From positions 744,001 through 808,000 of the forward strand of contig NZ_JALNMI010000001.1 of the NCBI RefSeq assembly GCF_023156585.1: a stretch of DNA of 64,000 nucleotides, written 5' to 3'. The notes below the pieces were generated by a model. The model was not told the DNA's origin. It saw only the letters and a program-made list of their open reading frames with translations, and did no database searches. This DNA is from Subsaxibacter sp. CAU 1640. GTDB lineage: Bacteria > Bacteroidota > Bacteroidia > Flavobacteriales > Flavobacteriaceae. The position numbers were made by a program, and so were the translations under genes. Shown piece by piece: positions 1 to 9,700 of the stretch (positions are counted from its first letter, which is position 1; every line of letters starts with the position of its first letter).

Positions 1-603
1 GGTTACTATGTAAATCTTGGAATTGGAATCCCAACGTTGGTAGCCAATTATGTAAGAGATGACATTGAAGTGGAGTTTCAAAGCGAGAATGGTGTTTTGG
101 GCATGGGACCTTTTCCTTTTGAAGGAGAAGAAGATGCAGATATCATCAACGCGGGAAAACAGACGATTACAACGTTGCCAGGTGCTAGTTTTTTTGATTC
201 TTCATTGAGTTTTTCAATGATTCGAGGGCAACACGTTCATTTGACAATATTGGGAGCAATGGAAGTTTCAGAAAATGGTGACATTGCCAACTGGAAAATT
301 CCCGGTAAAATGGTCAAAGGAATGGGTGGCGCTATGGATTTAGTTGCCAGTGCAGAAAATATCATCGTAGCTATGATGCATACCAATCGAGAAGGCGATT
401 CAAAGCTCTTGAAAAAATGTACCTTGCCATTAACTGGTGTAGGTTGTGTGAAAAAAATAGTAACAGACTTGGCTGTTTTGGAAGTTACCGATAATGGATT
501 TAAACTGTTGGAGCGCGCTCCAGGAGTTTCTGTCGAAGAAATTCAGAAAGCTACAGAAGGTAAATTGGTTGTTGAAGGAGATGTTCCCGAAATGATACTA
601 TAG
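1..603 (+). CDS. 3-oxoacid CoA-transferase subunit B (5' end missing)
   Basis: Beta subunit of a two-subunit CoA-transferase of the succinyl-CoA:3-ketoacid / acetoacetate type, which moves CoA between acyl donors and acetoacetate in ketone-body or short-chain acid use. The reading frame is open from base 1 (GYYVNLGIGIPTLVANY...), so the start codon lies outside the window. The glutamate of the SENG motif (codon at 85-87) matches the catalytic Glu of the family, which forms the glutamyl-CoA thioester. The ending, with GVSVEEIQKATEGKL and then the C-terminus, is typical for full-length subunit B (about 215 aa), so only about 15 residues are missing. The alpha subunit is expected just upstream, outside the window. 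A terminator follows at once. Confidence 0.93.
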   Translation, partial: GYYVNLGIGIPTLVANYVRDDIEVEFQSENGVLGMGPFPFEGEEDADIINAGKQTITTLPGASFFDSSLSFSMIRGQHVHLTILGAMEVSENGDIANWKIPGKMVKGMGGAMDLVASAENIIVAMMHTNREGDSKLLKKCTLPLTGVGCVKKIVTDLAVLEVTDNGFKLLERAPGVSVEEIQKATEGKLVVEGDVPEMIL

Positions 604-624
604 ATATAAAATAAAAGTACTGAC

Positions 625-664
625 AATCCCCTCAAACTAAAATCTAGTTTGAGAGGATTTTTTT
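625..664 (+). terminator. Rho-independent terminator after CoA-transferase gene
   Basis: Inverted arms at 625-639 and 645-659 (core CCTCAAACTA pairing with TAGTTTGAGAGG, one bulged base) are followed by a run of T at 658-664. It lies 21 bases after the CoA-transferase stop codon. Confidence 0.85.
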
Positions 665-854
665 ATGTCAAATTATAATTAACTGGTAAGAATACATTGG
701 ATGAAGCAACCAAATTATGTAAGAAAAAACTTCATAATGATTGCTAAATGTTAAATTATTATGTATTTCATCGATTTATAATGTATTTTGACTGATTTAT
801 TCAAAATTAATTTCATCTTTACAAAACCAAATCGAAACAACCGGATTTACCATA

Positions 855-987
855 ACCTAAATTTGTGATAAGCCCCAAATCTATCCTAAATTTAATCAAA
901 GTAAAACTGAATCAACCAAAAACCTAATTTATGATTTGCCCCAAATCTATCGTAAATTTTGACTTATGAATGCAGCCCCAAATCTAC
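855..987. repeat. Imperfect direct repeats around GCCCCAAATCTA in a 480-base spacer
   Basis: The spacer 604-1085 holds no convincing gene. It has three copies of GCCCCAAATCTA, starting at 872, 938 and 975. The first two belong to a longer imperfect repeat of about 38 bases (855-893 and 922-960: ACCTAA..., ATGAT or GTGATA, GCCCCAAATCTATC, then TAAATTT). The third copy is shorter. Spacing is 66 and 37 bases. The role is unknown. Confidence 0.7.
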
Positions 988-1069
988 CAAAACCTACTTC
1001 TTTTGAAAGCAAATTGTTCACAACCTTTCAAAATACTTTAAAATTGATGAAAGGCATTCTAATGCTCAC

Positions 1070-1111
1070 CAAAAAAATATTCATGCTATAATCCTTTGGG
1101 AATAGCATGAA
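1070..1111 (-). terminator. Terminator overlapping the end of the peptide ABC ATPase gene
   Basis: Perfect 10-base arms TTCATGCTAT (1080-1089) and ATAGCATGAA (1102-1111) with a 12-base loop. On the minus strand the stem is followed by ATATTTTTTT (1080 down to 1070). The stem contains the last codons and the TAG stop (1086-1088) of the minus-strand gene, so the terminator is partly coding. Confidence 0.8.
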
Positions 1112-2777
1112 TTAATTTTTTGGTATAATCGGTTTTTGGATTGCTATAAATCTCATCGGCATCAGCCATTTCTTCGATTTTTCCCTTGTTCATCACCACT
1201 AATTGATCTGACATGTATTTAACGACTGATAAATCGTGTGAGATAAATATGTAGGTAAAACCAAAATTCTCTTTCAAATCGTTCAGAAGATTCAACACTT
1301 GTGCCTGAACCGAAATATCCAATGCCGAAACCGATTCGTCACAGACTATCAATTTTGGTTGTAGGGCAATCGCTCTGGCAATACCGATGCGTTGACGCTG
1401 CCCGCCAGAAAATTCGTGAGGATATCTGTTAAAAGCGCTTTCATCCAAACCAACTTTTTGAAGTAAATCCAAGACCATCTGCTTTCTTTCATCATTAGAA
1501 ACACCAATGTTATGCACTTCCATAGGCTCCATAATTGCCTTACCAACAGAAATTCTCGGATTTAACGAAGCATAAGGGTCCTGAAAAATGATCTGAATTT
1601 CTTTCCGAAGCTTCCGAATTTCAGATGAATTTAAATTAGTGATGTCCATTCCACGATATAAAATGGTGCCAGCCGTTGCTTTGTCAAGTTGAAGAATTGC
1701 ATTGGAAAGTGTCGACTTTCCACAACCAGATTCACCTACCAATCCCAAGGTCTCGCCTTCGTAAAGTCTGAAACTTATATCATCAACAGCTTTAAAGGAT
1801 GTGGATTTTCCGAACCAACCATAATTTGAAAGATATTCTTTTTCCAGATTGATGATTTCCAGCAAAGGAGATTTTGAATATAATTTTTGGTGAACTGCAG
1901 CGCGCTGCTGGTGTGAAATGATTTCAGAACGAGGTTTGTCTTCCATAAAATCTTTAATGGTTGGAAGACGATTGAGCCTTATGTCCAATGACGGTTTTGA
2001 ACTTAAAAGGGCTTTGGTGTATATATGTTGAGGCTGGTGAAAAATGCTGTTTACAGAACCTTGTTCAACAATTGAACCTTTATACATTACCAAAACGCGG
2101 TCAGCGATTTCAGAGATTAAAGAAAGATCATGCGAAATGAATATGATGCTCATACCAGTTTCTACCTGCAAGTCTTTAAGCAAGGTCAAGATGTCTTTCT
2201 GGACAGTAACGTCTAAAGCAGTTGTTGGCTCGTCTGCAATCAAGATTTTTGGTTTGCATGCAATCGCCATTGCAATCATTACGCGTTGCTTTTGACCACC
2301 AGAGATTTGATGAGGATAGGCATTGTAAACTCGAACTGGTAATGGCAGTTTTACTTTTTCAAAAAGTGAAAGCGTTTCCTCTTTGGCTTGTTTTTTAGAA
2401 AGCGATGTATGTTGCAATAGAATTTCTTCAACCTGTCTTCCACATCGCATTGATGGATTCAAGGAACTCATAGGTTCTTGAAAGATCATTGAAATCGCGT
2501 TTCCTCTAATATGTTGAAACTCTTTTTGCTCAAGGGTAACCAAATTTGTGCCTTTAAATTCAACAGAACCACTTGTGATCTTTGATATTTTTTTTGGCAA
2601 AAGGCCTAAAATGGCAAGAGAAGAAACTGATTTTCCGGATCCTGATTCGCCAACAACACCAAGAATTTCATTTGGATATAAATCAAATGAAATATTATGT
2701 ATTACCTCTTTCTCAATTCCTTCGGATAAAAATGAAATTGACAGGTCGTTAACAGCTAGAATTTTATCATTTGGCAT
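1086..2777 (-). CDS. Dipeptide/oligopeptide ABC transporter ATPase, duplicated (DppD-DppF type)
   Basis: Cytoplasmic ATPase of a peptide/nickel-type ABC importer (or, as with GsiA and YejF, of a related oligopeptide system), with both ATPase halves fused in one chain of 563 aa. Half 1 has Walker A GESGSGKS near residue 43, signature SGGQKQR and Walker B LIADEP. After it comes an oligopeptide-type C-terminal stretch. Half 2 has Walker A GESGCGKST, signature SGGQRQR and Walker B IVCDES. All catalytic motifs are intact in both halves. ATG at 2777 gives the usual N-terminus. It is an orphan: no permease or binding protein is within reach, so its membrane partners must be encoded elsewhere. The substrate cannot be read from the sequence. 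Confidence 0.92.
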   Translation of the reverse strand: MPNDKILAVNDLSISFLSEGIEKEVIHNISFDLYPNEILGVVGESGSGKSVSSLAILGLLPKKISKITSGSVEFKGTNLVTLEQKEFQHIRGNAISMIFQEPMSSLNPSMRCGRQVEEILLQHTSLSKKQAKEETLSLFEKVKLPLPVRVYNAYPHQISGGQKQRVMIAMAIACKPKILIADEPTTALDVTVQKDILTLLKDLQVETGMSIIFISHDLSLISEIADRVLVMYKGSIVEQGSVNSIFHQPQHIYTKALLSSKPSLDIRLNRLPTIKDFMEDKPRSEIISHQQRAAVHQKLYSKSPLLEIINLEKEYLSNYGWFGKSTSFKAVDDISFRLYEGETLGLVGESGCGKSTLSNAILQLDKATAGTILYRGMDITNLNSSEIRKLRKEIQIIFQDPYASLNPRISVGKAIMEPMEVHNIGVSNDERKQMVLDLLQKVGLDESAFNRYPHEFSGGQRQRIGIARAIALQPKLIVCDESVSALDISVQAQVLNLLNDLKENFGFTYIFISHDLSVVKYMSDQLVVMNKGKIEEMADADEIYSNPKTDYTKKLIHAIPKGL

Positions 2778-2947
2778 AGTATAAAAGTAGTCAATTTCTT
2801 CAACAGTGACGAGGAAAAACCGTAAACTGAAATATTTTCACGAAAACGTTATCGTATTTATTAACAATATGGTTTAAATTCTAAAAATTCTGTTAAATTC
2901 GACTCCATTAACCCTTAAAATTAATAATAATTTAAATCGAAAAAACC

Positions 2948-5900
2948 ATGACAAAAAATCTACTTTGTATCCTCATGTTTTTGAGTGTTACAGTGTCATT
3001 TTCGCAAAAAGCGAATTTTTGGCAAAAGTCCCAAGTCAACAGTTCCCGTGTAAAGGTTGACAAAAAAAATCTACCCCTAAATCAGACCTATAGTTTAAAC
3101 ATCGAGGGTCTAAAACAAGTGTTGGAATTAGCTCCTGAAAGGAGCTCAAATTCTAAATCGTCAAATGTTATTGTATCGTTTCCAAATCCCGATGGGCAAA
3201 TGGAACGCTTCAGAATCATCGAGGCTTCCGTAATGGATGCTGAACTTCAGGCAAGATATCCTGAAATTAGATCATATGCTGGGCAAGGGGTCGACGATCC
3301 TACTGCTGTGATTCGCTTTAGCATTTCTCCATTGGGTTTTCAAAGTATGAGGTTGTCAGCTAATCAGCCAGCTTCGTTCATTGAACCAATAACTCAAGAT
3401 TTGACAAGTTACTCTGTTTATAAAAGAGCCGATATTAGAACTGCTTATAATGATTTTGAGTGTAAAGTAACCGATGTTATGAACAAGAACATTAATGGTG
3501 TAGCTATGCGAAATGCAGATGATGGTGTGTTGAGACGTTACCGATTGGCAATGTCGGTTACTGGAGAATACACACAATATTTCGGTGGAACCAAAGCTTT
3601 GGCTCTTTCAGCGATTAATGCCACTATGACTCGTGTTAACGGTGTATTTGAAAATGATTTCAATGTAACAATGGTGCTTATTTCAAATACAGATGCAGTT
3701 ATTTATACAAGTGCCAGTTCTGATCCATATAGTTCAAATGATTCTCAATGGAACAGTCAGTTGCAAAGCACTTTGAATAGCGTTATCGGCAATTCCAACT
3801 ATGACATCGGACATTTGATGGGTGCAACCGGTAATAATGGAAACGCCGGTTGTATTGGCTGCGTTTGTGTAACTAATCAAAAAGGTAGCGGCTATACTAC
3901 CAGTACTGTTCCAACAGGAGATAATTTCGATATTGATTTTGTGGCACACGAAATGGGACATCAGTTTGGTGCAAACCACACTTGGACGTTCAATGGAAAC
4001 GAAGGCACCGACGTGCAAATGGAGCCTGGTTCGGGATCAACTATTATGGGCTATGCAGGTATCACTGGAGCAACGTACGATGTTCAAGCTCACAGTGACC
4101 CTTACTTCCATGCAATATCTATAGAGCAAGTAACTGATTATGTAAAAACTACTAGTTGCCAAACAAACATTAGCACAGGTAATGCAGCACCAACAGCAAA
4201 TGCTGGTTCTAATTACACAATACCTAAAGGAACACCTTTTGTGCTAACAGGGTCTGGTTCTGATGCCAATTCTAGTGACGTTCTAACCTATTGTTGGGAA
4301 CAAATTGATGAGAATAATGCCGTTACAAAATTGCCAAGCACCACTGCCACTGCTGGTGTGGCCTTTAGATCTTATTCGCCTTCAACAGATACTAAACGTT
4401 ATTTTCCAAATCTGGCAACCATAAAGGCAGGTGCAACTTCATGGAAATGGGAAGCCGTGCCAAATGTTGCAAGGACGTTGAATTTTAGATTGACTGTTCG
4501 TGATAACAAAGCCGGTGGGGCTAGCAACAAAAGTGATGATACTGTAATCACTGTTAATGGAACTGCAGGGCCTTTTGTAGTTAATTCACCAAACACTAAC
4601 GTGACTTGGAATGCTGGAACTACGCAAACGGTTACTTGGAGTGTTGCTGGAACCACTGGAAATGGCGTGAATGCTGCCAATGTAGATATTCTTTTATCGA
4701 CAGATGGCGGAAACACATATCCAATCACTATTCTTGCAAATACTCCAAATGACGGTTCACAAGCCATTACAGTTCCCAACAATCCGGGAAGTCAAAACCG
4801 CATAATGGTTAAAGGCTCTAACCACATCTTTTTTGACATTTCAAATACCAATTTTACAATTGGCGGAGCGGTCTCTTGTACAGCTACAGTTCCAACAGGG
4901 TTGTCGGCCTCTAATATTGGCTCATCAACGGCTACTTTAAATTGGAATTCGGTAACAGGTGCAACCTACGATTTACAGTATCGCATTGTTGGAACATCAA
5001 CTTGGACAACAGTTGCTGTCACTGGAACTTCTACTAATTTGACGGGGCTAACAGCATCAACACAATATGAAGCACAAGTAAGAAGCAAATGTTCTGGAGG
5101 AAGCAATTCGGCTTACAGTAGTTCTGTAAATTTCACTACTACAGCCGTTCAATTGAATTATTGTACCTCTGCAAGTACCAATACCAATGACGAGTATATT
5201 GGTAGGGTTCAGCTAAACACTATCAACAATCCTTCTGGCGCTCAATTCTATTCAGATTTTACGTCTATTTCGACTAATTTATCGAAAGGAACTCAATACA
5301 CCATCACATTAACACCTACTTGGACGGGAACGGTTTATAATGAAGGTTATTCGGTTTGGATTGATTATAACAGAGATGGTGATTTTGATGATTCAGGTGA
5401 ACAAGTTTGGACAAGAGCTGCAACCAATACAACACCAGTAAGTGGAAGTTTCACAGTGCCTACAGGTGCTACAACAGGTGCAACTCGAATGAGAGTTTCA
5501 ATGAAATACAACGCCATTCCAACAGCTTGTGAAACATTTCAGTATGGCGAAGTTGAAGATTATACTGTTAACATCCAAGGAGCAGCGCCTGACACTACAG
5601 CGCCGTCAACACCAACCAATTTAACCGCAAGTGGAACAACCCAGACCACCACAAATTTGTCTTGGACGGCTTCCACTGATAACGTAGCCGTGACAGGATA
5701 CGACGTGTATCAGGCTTCTACTGTAATAGCGACCGTGACTGGTACAACTTACCAAGTAACAGGTTTGTCACCAAATACAGCTTATTCATTCAGGGTAAGA
5801 GCAAAAGATGCAGCAGGCAATATTTCCGGATATAGCAACACAGTAAACGTTACCACATTGTCTAATTCGGTCACCTATTGCACTTCTCAAGGAAACAATA

Positions 5901-6565
5901 CAAATGATGAATATATTGATAGAGTACAACTGGGAAGCATCAATAATTTATCAGGAAATAATGGAGGCTATGGCAATTTTACAAATCTATCAACAACTCT
6001 TATAAAAGGAACAAGCAACTCCATTACCATTACACCAAGATGGACTGGCACAGTTTATAATGAAGCTTATCGGGTTTGGATTGATTACAACCAAGATGGT
6101 GATTTCAATGATTCAGGTGAGCAAGTTTATAACAGAACAAGAACCACTGCCACTCCGATTTCAGGAAGTTTTACCGTGCCAACTTCGGCATTAAATGGAG
6201 CTACAAGAATGCGTGTCTCTATGAAGTACAATGCTTCTCCAACATCTTGTGAAACATTCACTTATGGTGAAGTTGAAGATTACACTGTCGTAATTTCGTC
6301 CTCTGCAAGAGAAGAGGTTGAAGGCGTTATTTTGGCTAGTACAGAATTTTCAGTATATCCGAACCCTGTTAAAGGTTCTCAACTGAACTTGAAAGTTCAA
6401 GGAATTGAACCAAACCAAGTTACAATCTTTAACGCTTTAGGACAAGTAGTTGCAAAGCAAGTTTTCAGTAATGCATTAGACGTTTCTAATTTACAGGGAG
6501 GAATCTATGTGATTGAAATAAGCGATGACAATCAAAAATTGACAAAGCGATTTATAAAGCAATAA
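2948..6565 (+). CDS. Secreted reprolysin-like zinc metalloprotease with Fn3/GEVED domains and T9SS tail
   Basis: Exported multidomain metalloprotease of 1205 aa. A signal peptide (about 1-19) and a propeptide-like region precede a metzincin catalytic domain with HEMGHQFGANH at 334-344 (three zinc His and the catalytic Glu) and the Met-turn in STIMGYAG (Met367). Next come an Ig/cadherin-like region (about 410-635), Fn3 (about 644-735), GEVED (about 737-877), a second Fn3 (about 884-972), a second GEVED (about 977-1119), and a type A C-terminal sorting domain (from about 1134, YPNPVKG...). The family is carried through the outer membrane by T9SS and the tail is removed. The GEVED and Fn3 modules probably bind surface or substrate. 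It is the upstream member of a tandem pair. The natural substrate is unknown. Confidence 0.93.
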   Translation: MTKNLLCILMFLSVTVSFSQKANFWQKSQVNSSRVKVDKKNLPLNQTYSLNIEGLKQVLELAPERSSNSKSSNVIVSFPNPDGQMERFRIIEASVMDAELQARYPEIRSYAGQGVDDPTAVIRFSISPLGFQSMRLSANQPASFIEPITQDLTSYSVYKRADIRTAYNDFECKVTDVMNKNINGVAMRNADDGVLRRYRLAMSVTGEYTQYFGGTKALALSAINATMTRVNGVFENDFNVTMVLISNTDAVIYTSASSDPYSSNDSQWNSQLQSTLNSVIGNSNYDIGHLMGATGNNGNAGCIGCVCVTNQKGSGYTTSTVPTGDNFDIDFVAHEMGHQFGANHTWTFNGNEGTDVQMEPGSGSTIMGYAGITGATYDVQAHSDPYFHAISIEQVTDYVKTTSCQTNISTGNAAPTANAGSNYTIPKGTPFVLTGSGSDANSSDVLTYCWEQIDENNAVTKLPSTTATAGVAFRSYSPSTDTKRYFPNLATIKAGATSWKWEAVPNVARTLNFRLTVRDNKAGGASNKSDDTVITVNGTAGPFVVNSPNTNVTWNAGTTQTVTWSVAGTTGNGVNAANVDILLSTDGGNTYPITILANTPNDGSQAITVPNNPGSQNRIMVKGSNHIFFDISNTNFTIGGAVSCTATVPTGLSASNIGSSTATLNWNSVTGATYDLQYRIVGTSTWTTVAVTGTSTNLTGLTASTQYEAQVRSKCSGGSNSAYSSSVNFTTTAVQLNYCTSASTNTNDEYIGRVQLNTINNPSGAQFYSDFTSISTNLSKGTQYTITLTPTWTGTVYNEGYSVWIDYNRDGDFDDSGEQVWTRAATNTTPVSGSFTVPTGATTGATRMRVSMKYNAIPTACETFQYGEVEDYTVNIQGAAPDTTAPSTPTNLTASGTTQTTTNLSWTASTDNVAVTGYDVYQASTVIATVTGTTYQVTGLSPNTAYSFRVRAKDAAGNISGYSNTVNVTTLSNSVTYCTSQGNNTNDEYIDRVQLGSINNLSGNNGGYGNFTNLSTTLIKGTSNSITITPRWTGTVYNEAYRVWIDYNQDGDFNDSGEQVYNRTRTTATPISGSFTVPTSALNGATRMRVSMKYNASPTSCETFTYGEVEDYTVVISSSAREEVEGVILASTEFSVYPNPVKGSQLNLKVQGIEPNQVTIFNALGQVVAKQVFSNALDVSNLQGGIYVIEISDDNQKLTKRFIKQ

Positions 6566-6588
6566 GTTAGGCTACTTCAGATTAATTT

Positions 6589-6622
6589 TAAAAGTCCAGA
6601 TATTATGTCTGGACTTTTTTAT
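6589..6622 (+). terminator. Rho-independent terminator after first metalloprotease
   Basis: Arms AAAAGTCCAGA (6590-6600) and TCTGGACTTTT (6608-6618) with loop TATTATG, then more T. The stem and loop are nearly identical to the terminator after the second metalloprotease (11656-11690). Confidence 0.88.
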
Positions 6623-6780
6623 TTAAAATATCGAATAATATGTTGACGATCATAATCTTCATTTAAAATTGAAATATCATGGTTGTTCATCTATAATTTT
6701 AAGTTTTTATGACAAACTTTCTCAAATTTTATTACTATTGTAAATAGACTAATAGCAATTTTTGTTAAAAGCCCCTAGTT

Positions 6781-9700
6781 ATGAAGAACATTACTACATT
6801 TTTCGCCATTTTTTTGATTGGCAATTGCTTGTTTTCTCAAAATAATTTTTGGAAAAACTCAAGCTCAATGCCTACTAATACAACATTTAAACAGAGAGTT
6901 TCAACACCAACCAAGTATAGAACTGTTGTTTTAGACACAGAGACCTTTCTTGATTATGCTAATGGTGCTAATGGTAGATTCAGTGATAATGCAGTATCAA
7001 ATTTGATCATTACCTTGCCACTTCCGAATGGTCAAAACGAAACATTTACTCTTGAAGATTCTGAATTAATGCATCCAGAATTAGCAGCAAAATTCCCTCA
7101 ATTAAAAACCTATTCAGGTAAAGGGCTTACCGACAAAACGGCAATTTTAAGACTTACGTATTCGCCATATTTCGGCTTGAGTGGGATGATTTTATCTGGC
7201 AAGCATAGTACGGTTTATATAGATCCAATCACTATTGACAATCGCTATTACATGTCTTACTACCGTAATGATTTACCACAATCCATGATAGATTTTGAAT
7301 GCTCAACCGAAGACACCATTTTAAATCGTGTTGAAGATTCAAATAATAATAGCGAACGAGTTGCAGCGTTGGGAGATTGTAACTTAAGACGTTATCGTTT
7401 GGCACAATCGTGTACTGGAGAATATGCGCAATATCACATTTCTCAAGCAGGTGGAACAACTGGTACGACAGTTGGAGATAAGGCCATTGTACAAGCCGCA
7501 ATGAATGTGACCATGAACCGTGTAAACGGTATTTATGAAAGAGATTTGGGCATAACCATGCAGTTTGTACCAAATAATGATTTAATCATTTATCTAAACG
7601 CATCCACAGACCCATGGACAAATGAATGGAACACTAGAACAGCTCAAACAATTGATTCTCAAATAGGAGTTGCAAACTATGATATTGGGCACAATTTCAA
7701 TACAACTGGCGGGGGGAATGCTGGGTGTATTGACTGTGTTTGTCTAGCAGTAAGCCAAAGTGGAACACATAAAGGGAGAGGATATACAGGTCGTTCAGCA
7801 CCCATTGGAGATCCCTTTGATATTGATTATGTGGCTCATGAAATGGGACATCAGTTTGGTGGCTATCATGTGCAAAGTAGTTCGAATTGTCGATCCGGAA
7901 GTGGTTCTTCTGAAGTTGAGGTGGGAAGTGGCAGTACCATCATGGGTTATGCAGGAATATGCAATCCGAATGTCCAAAGTAACAGTGATGACTATTTTGC
8001 CTATGTGAATATACGAGACATAGTGACATCTATTAACTTTGGTAACGGAAGTAGTTGTGCACAACTAATTTCTTCAGGAAATGGTGGGCCAAATGCAAAT
8101 GCTGGGTTGGATTATTCAATACCTATTTCAACACCTTTTAGGTTAGAAGGAACAGCATCAGATCCTGACGATTCAGGTTTAACCTATTGTTGGGAACAGA
8201 ATGATCCAGAAAACCCAAGTTCTTCTGGAGCTCCTACTTCTACAAGGACTGTTGGCCCAATGTTTCGCTCTTTGCAGCCTGTGGCTGTACCTCATCGCTA
8301 TATTCCAAACATTAATGCGATAGTTAACAATACTACACCAACTTTCGAAGTACTACCTTCAATATCAAGAAGTATGGATTTCTCATTTATCGTTAGGGAT
8401 AATAATACAAATTCAGGGTGTACGGCAAGTGATTTAATGACTGTTACAACTGTGGCCGCTGCTGGACCATTCGTGGTGACTTCTCCTAATACAAACGTTA
8501 CTTGGAATGCTGGCTCTCTTCAAAATATTACTTGGAATGTCGCTGGAACTACTGCGGCGCCCATCAGTTGTACAAATGTTGATATCTATCTTTCTACTGA
8601 CGGTGGTTTCACTTACCCAATAACAATAGCTACAAATACACCAAATGATGGTTCAGAACAATTAGTGATTCCGAATAATCCTGGAAGTCAATGTAGAATC
8701 ATGGTAAAAGCTTCCAATAATATATTCTTTGACATATCCAACTCAAACTTCACGATTGGACCTCCAACACCTTGTACCTCCACCGTTCCAACTGGATTGA
8801 CCGCCTCAAATGTGGCAATCAATTCAGCAACTTTAAGTTGGAATCAAGTTTCGGGAGCCACTTATGATTTGAGATATAGGATTATAGGAAACTCAACATG
8901 GATAACCCTTTCTGTGTCGGCATTAACAACAAATTTGACAGGGCTTAATCCGTCTACAAATTATGAAGCACAAGTTAGAAGCAAATGCAGCGGTGGCTCA
9001 AATTCCTCATATTCTGCATCATTGAATTTCACAACATTAGCGATACCTGCATGTACGGGTGCACAAATAGCAACCTATCCATATTTAGAAACATTCAATT
9101 CTGGAATTGGAGCATGGACACAAGGAACAGGAGATAACAGTAATTGGACCTTGGATGCAAACGGAACACCAACAGCAAATACCGGGCCTTCTAATGACAT
9201 TACGGGTGGCGGTAATTATCTTTACTTTGAGGCGAATGGTTTTTCTTCGGGTAATACTGCCATTCTCATCAGTCCATGTTATGATCTATCAAGTCTTTCT
9301 ACCGCGTACTTCTCTTTTTATTATCATATGTATGGGAATTCCATGGGAACTTTAAACTTGGAAATCACTACGGACAACGGTGGCAGTTGGACTAATGTAT
9401 TTACACGTTCTGGTAATCAGGGAAATGTGTGGAATATTGAAAATATCAATTTAAATGGTTATTTAGGTCAAACAGTCAAATTCAGATTTATAGGTGTTAG
9501 AGGAACGGGTAATACCAGTGATATGGCTATTGACCATATTGGCCTTTCGACTCAAGCCAATGTTGTTTATTGCAATTCTAATGGCAACAATACTGCAGAT
9601 GAGTATATTGGAAGGGTTCAATTGAATACTCTTGACAACAATAATTCCGGACCAGGCACCACAAGTACAGGATACTCTAATTTTACATCAAATGGTACTT

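Noticed and set aside
855-987. Three spaced repeats as a small CRISPR array
   Set aside because: Spacing is unequal (66 and 37 bases), repeats are imperfect, and no cas genes or leader are present.
4399-4782. Open frame of 127 codons on the minus strand
   Set aside because: Antisense to the first metalloprotease; its low-complexity Val/Thr-rich product reflects the repeats of the sense strand.
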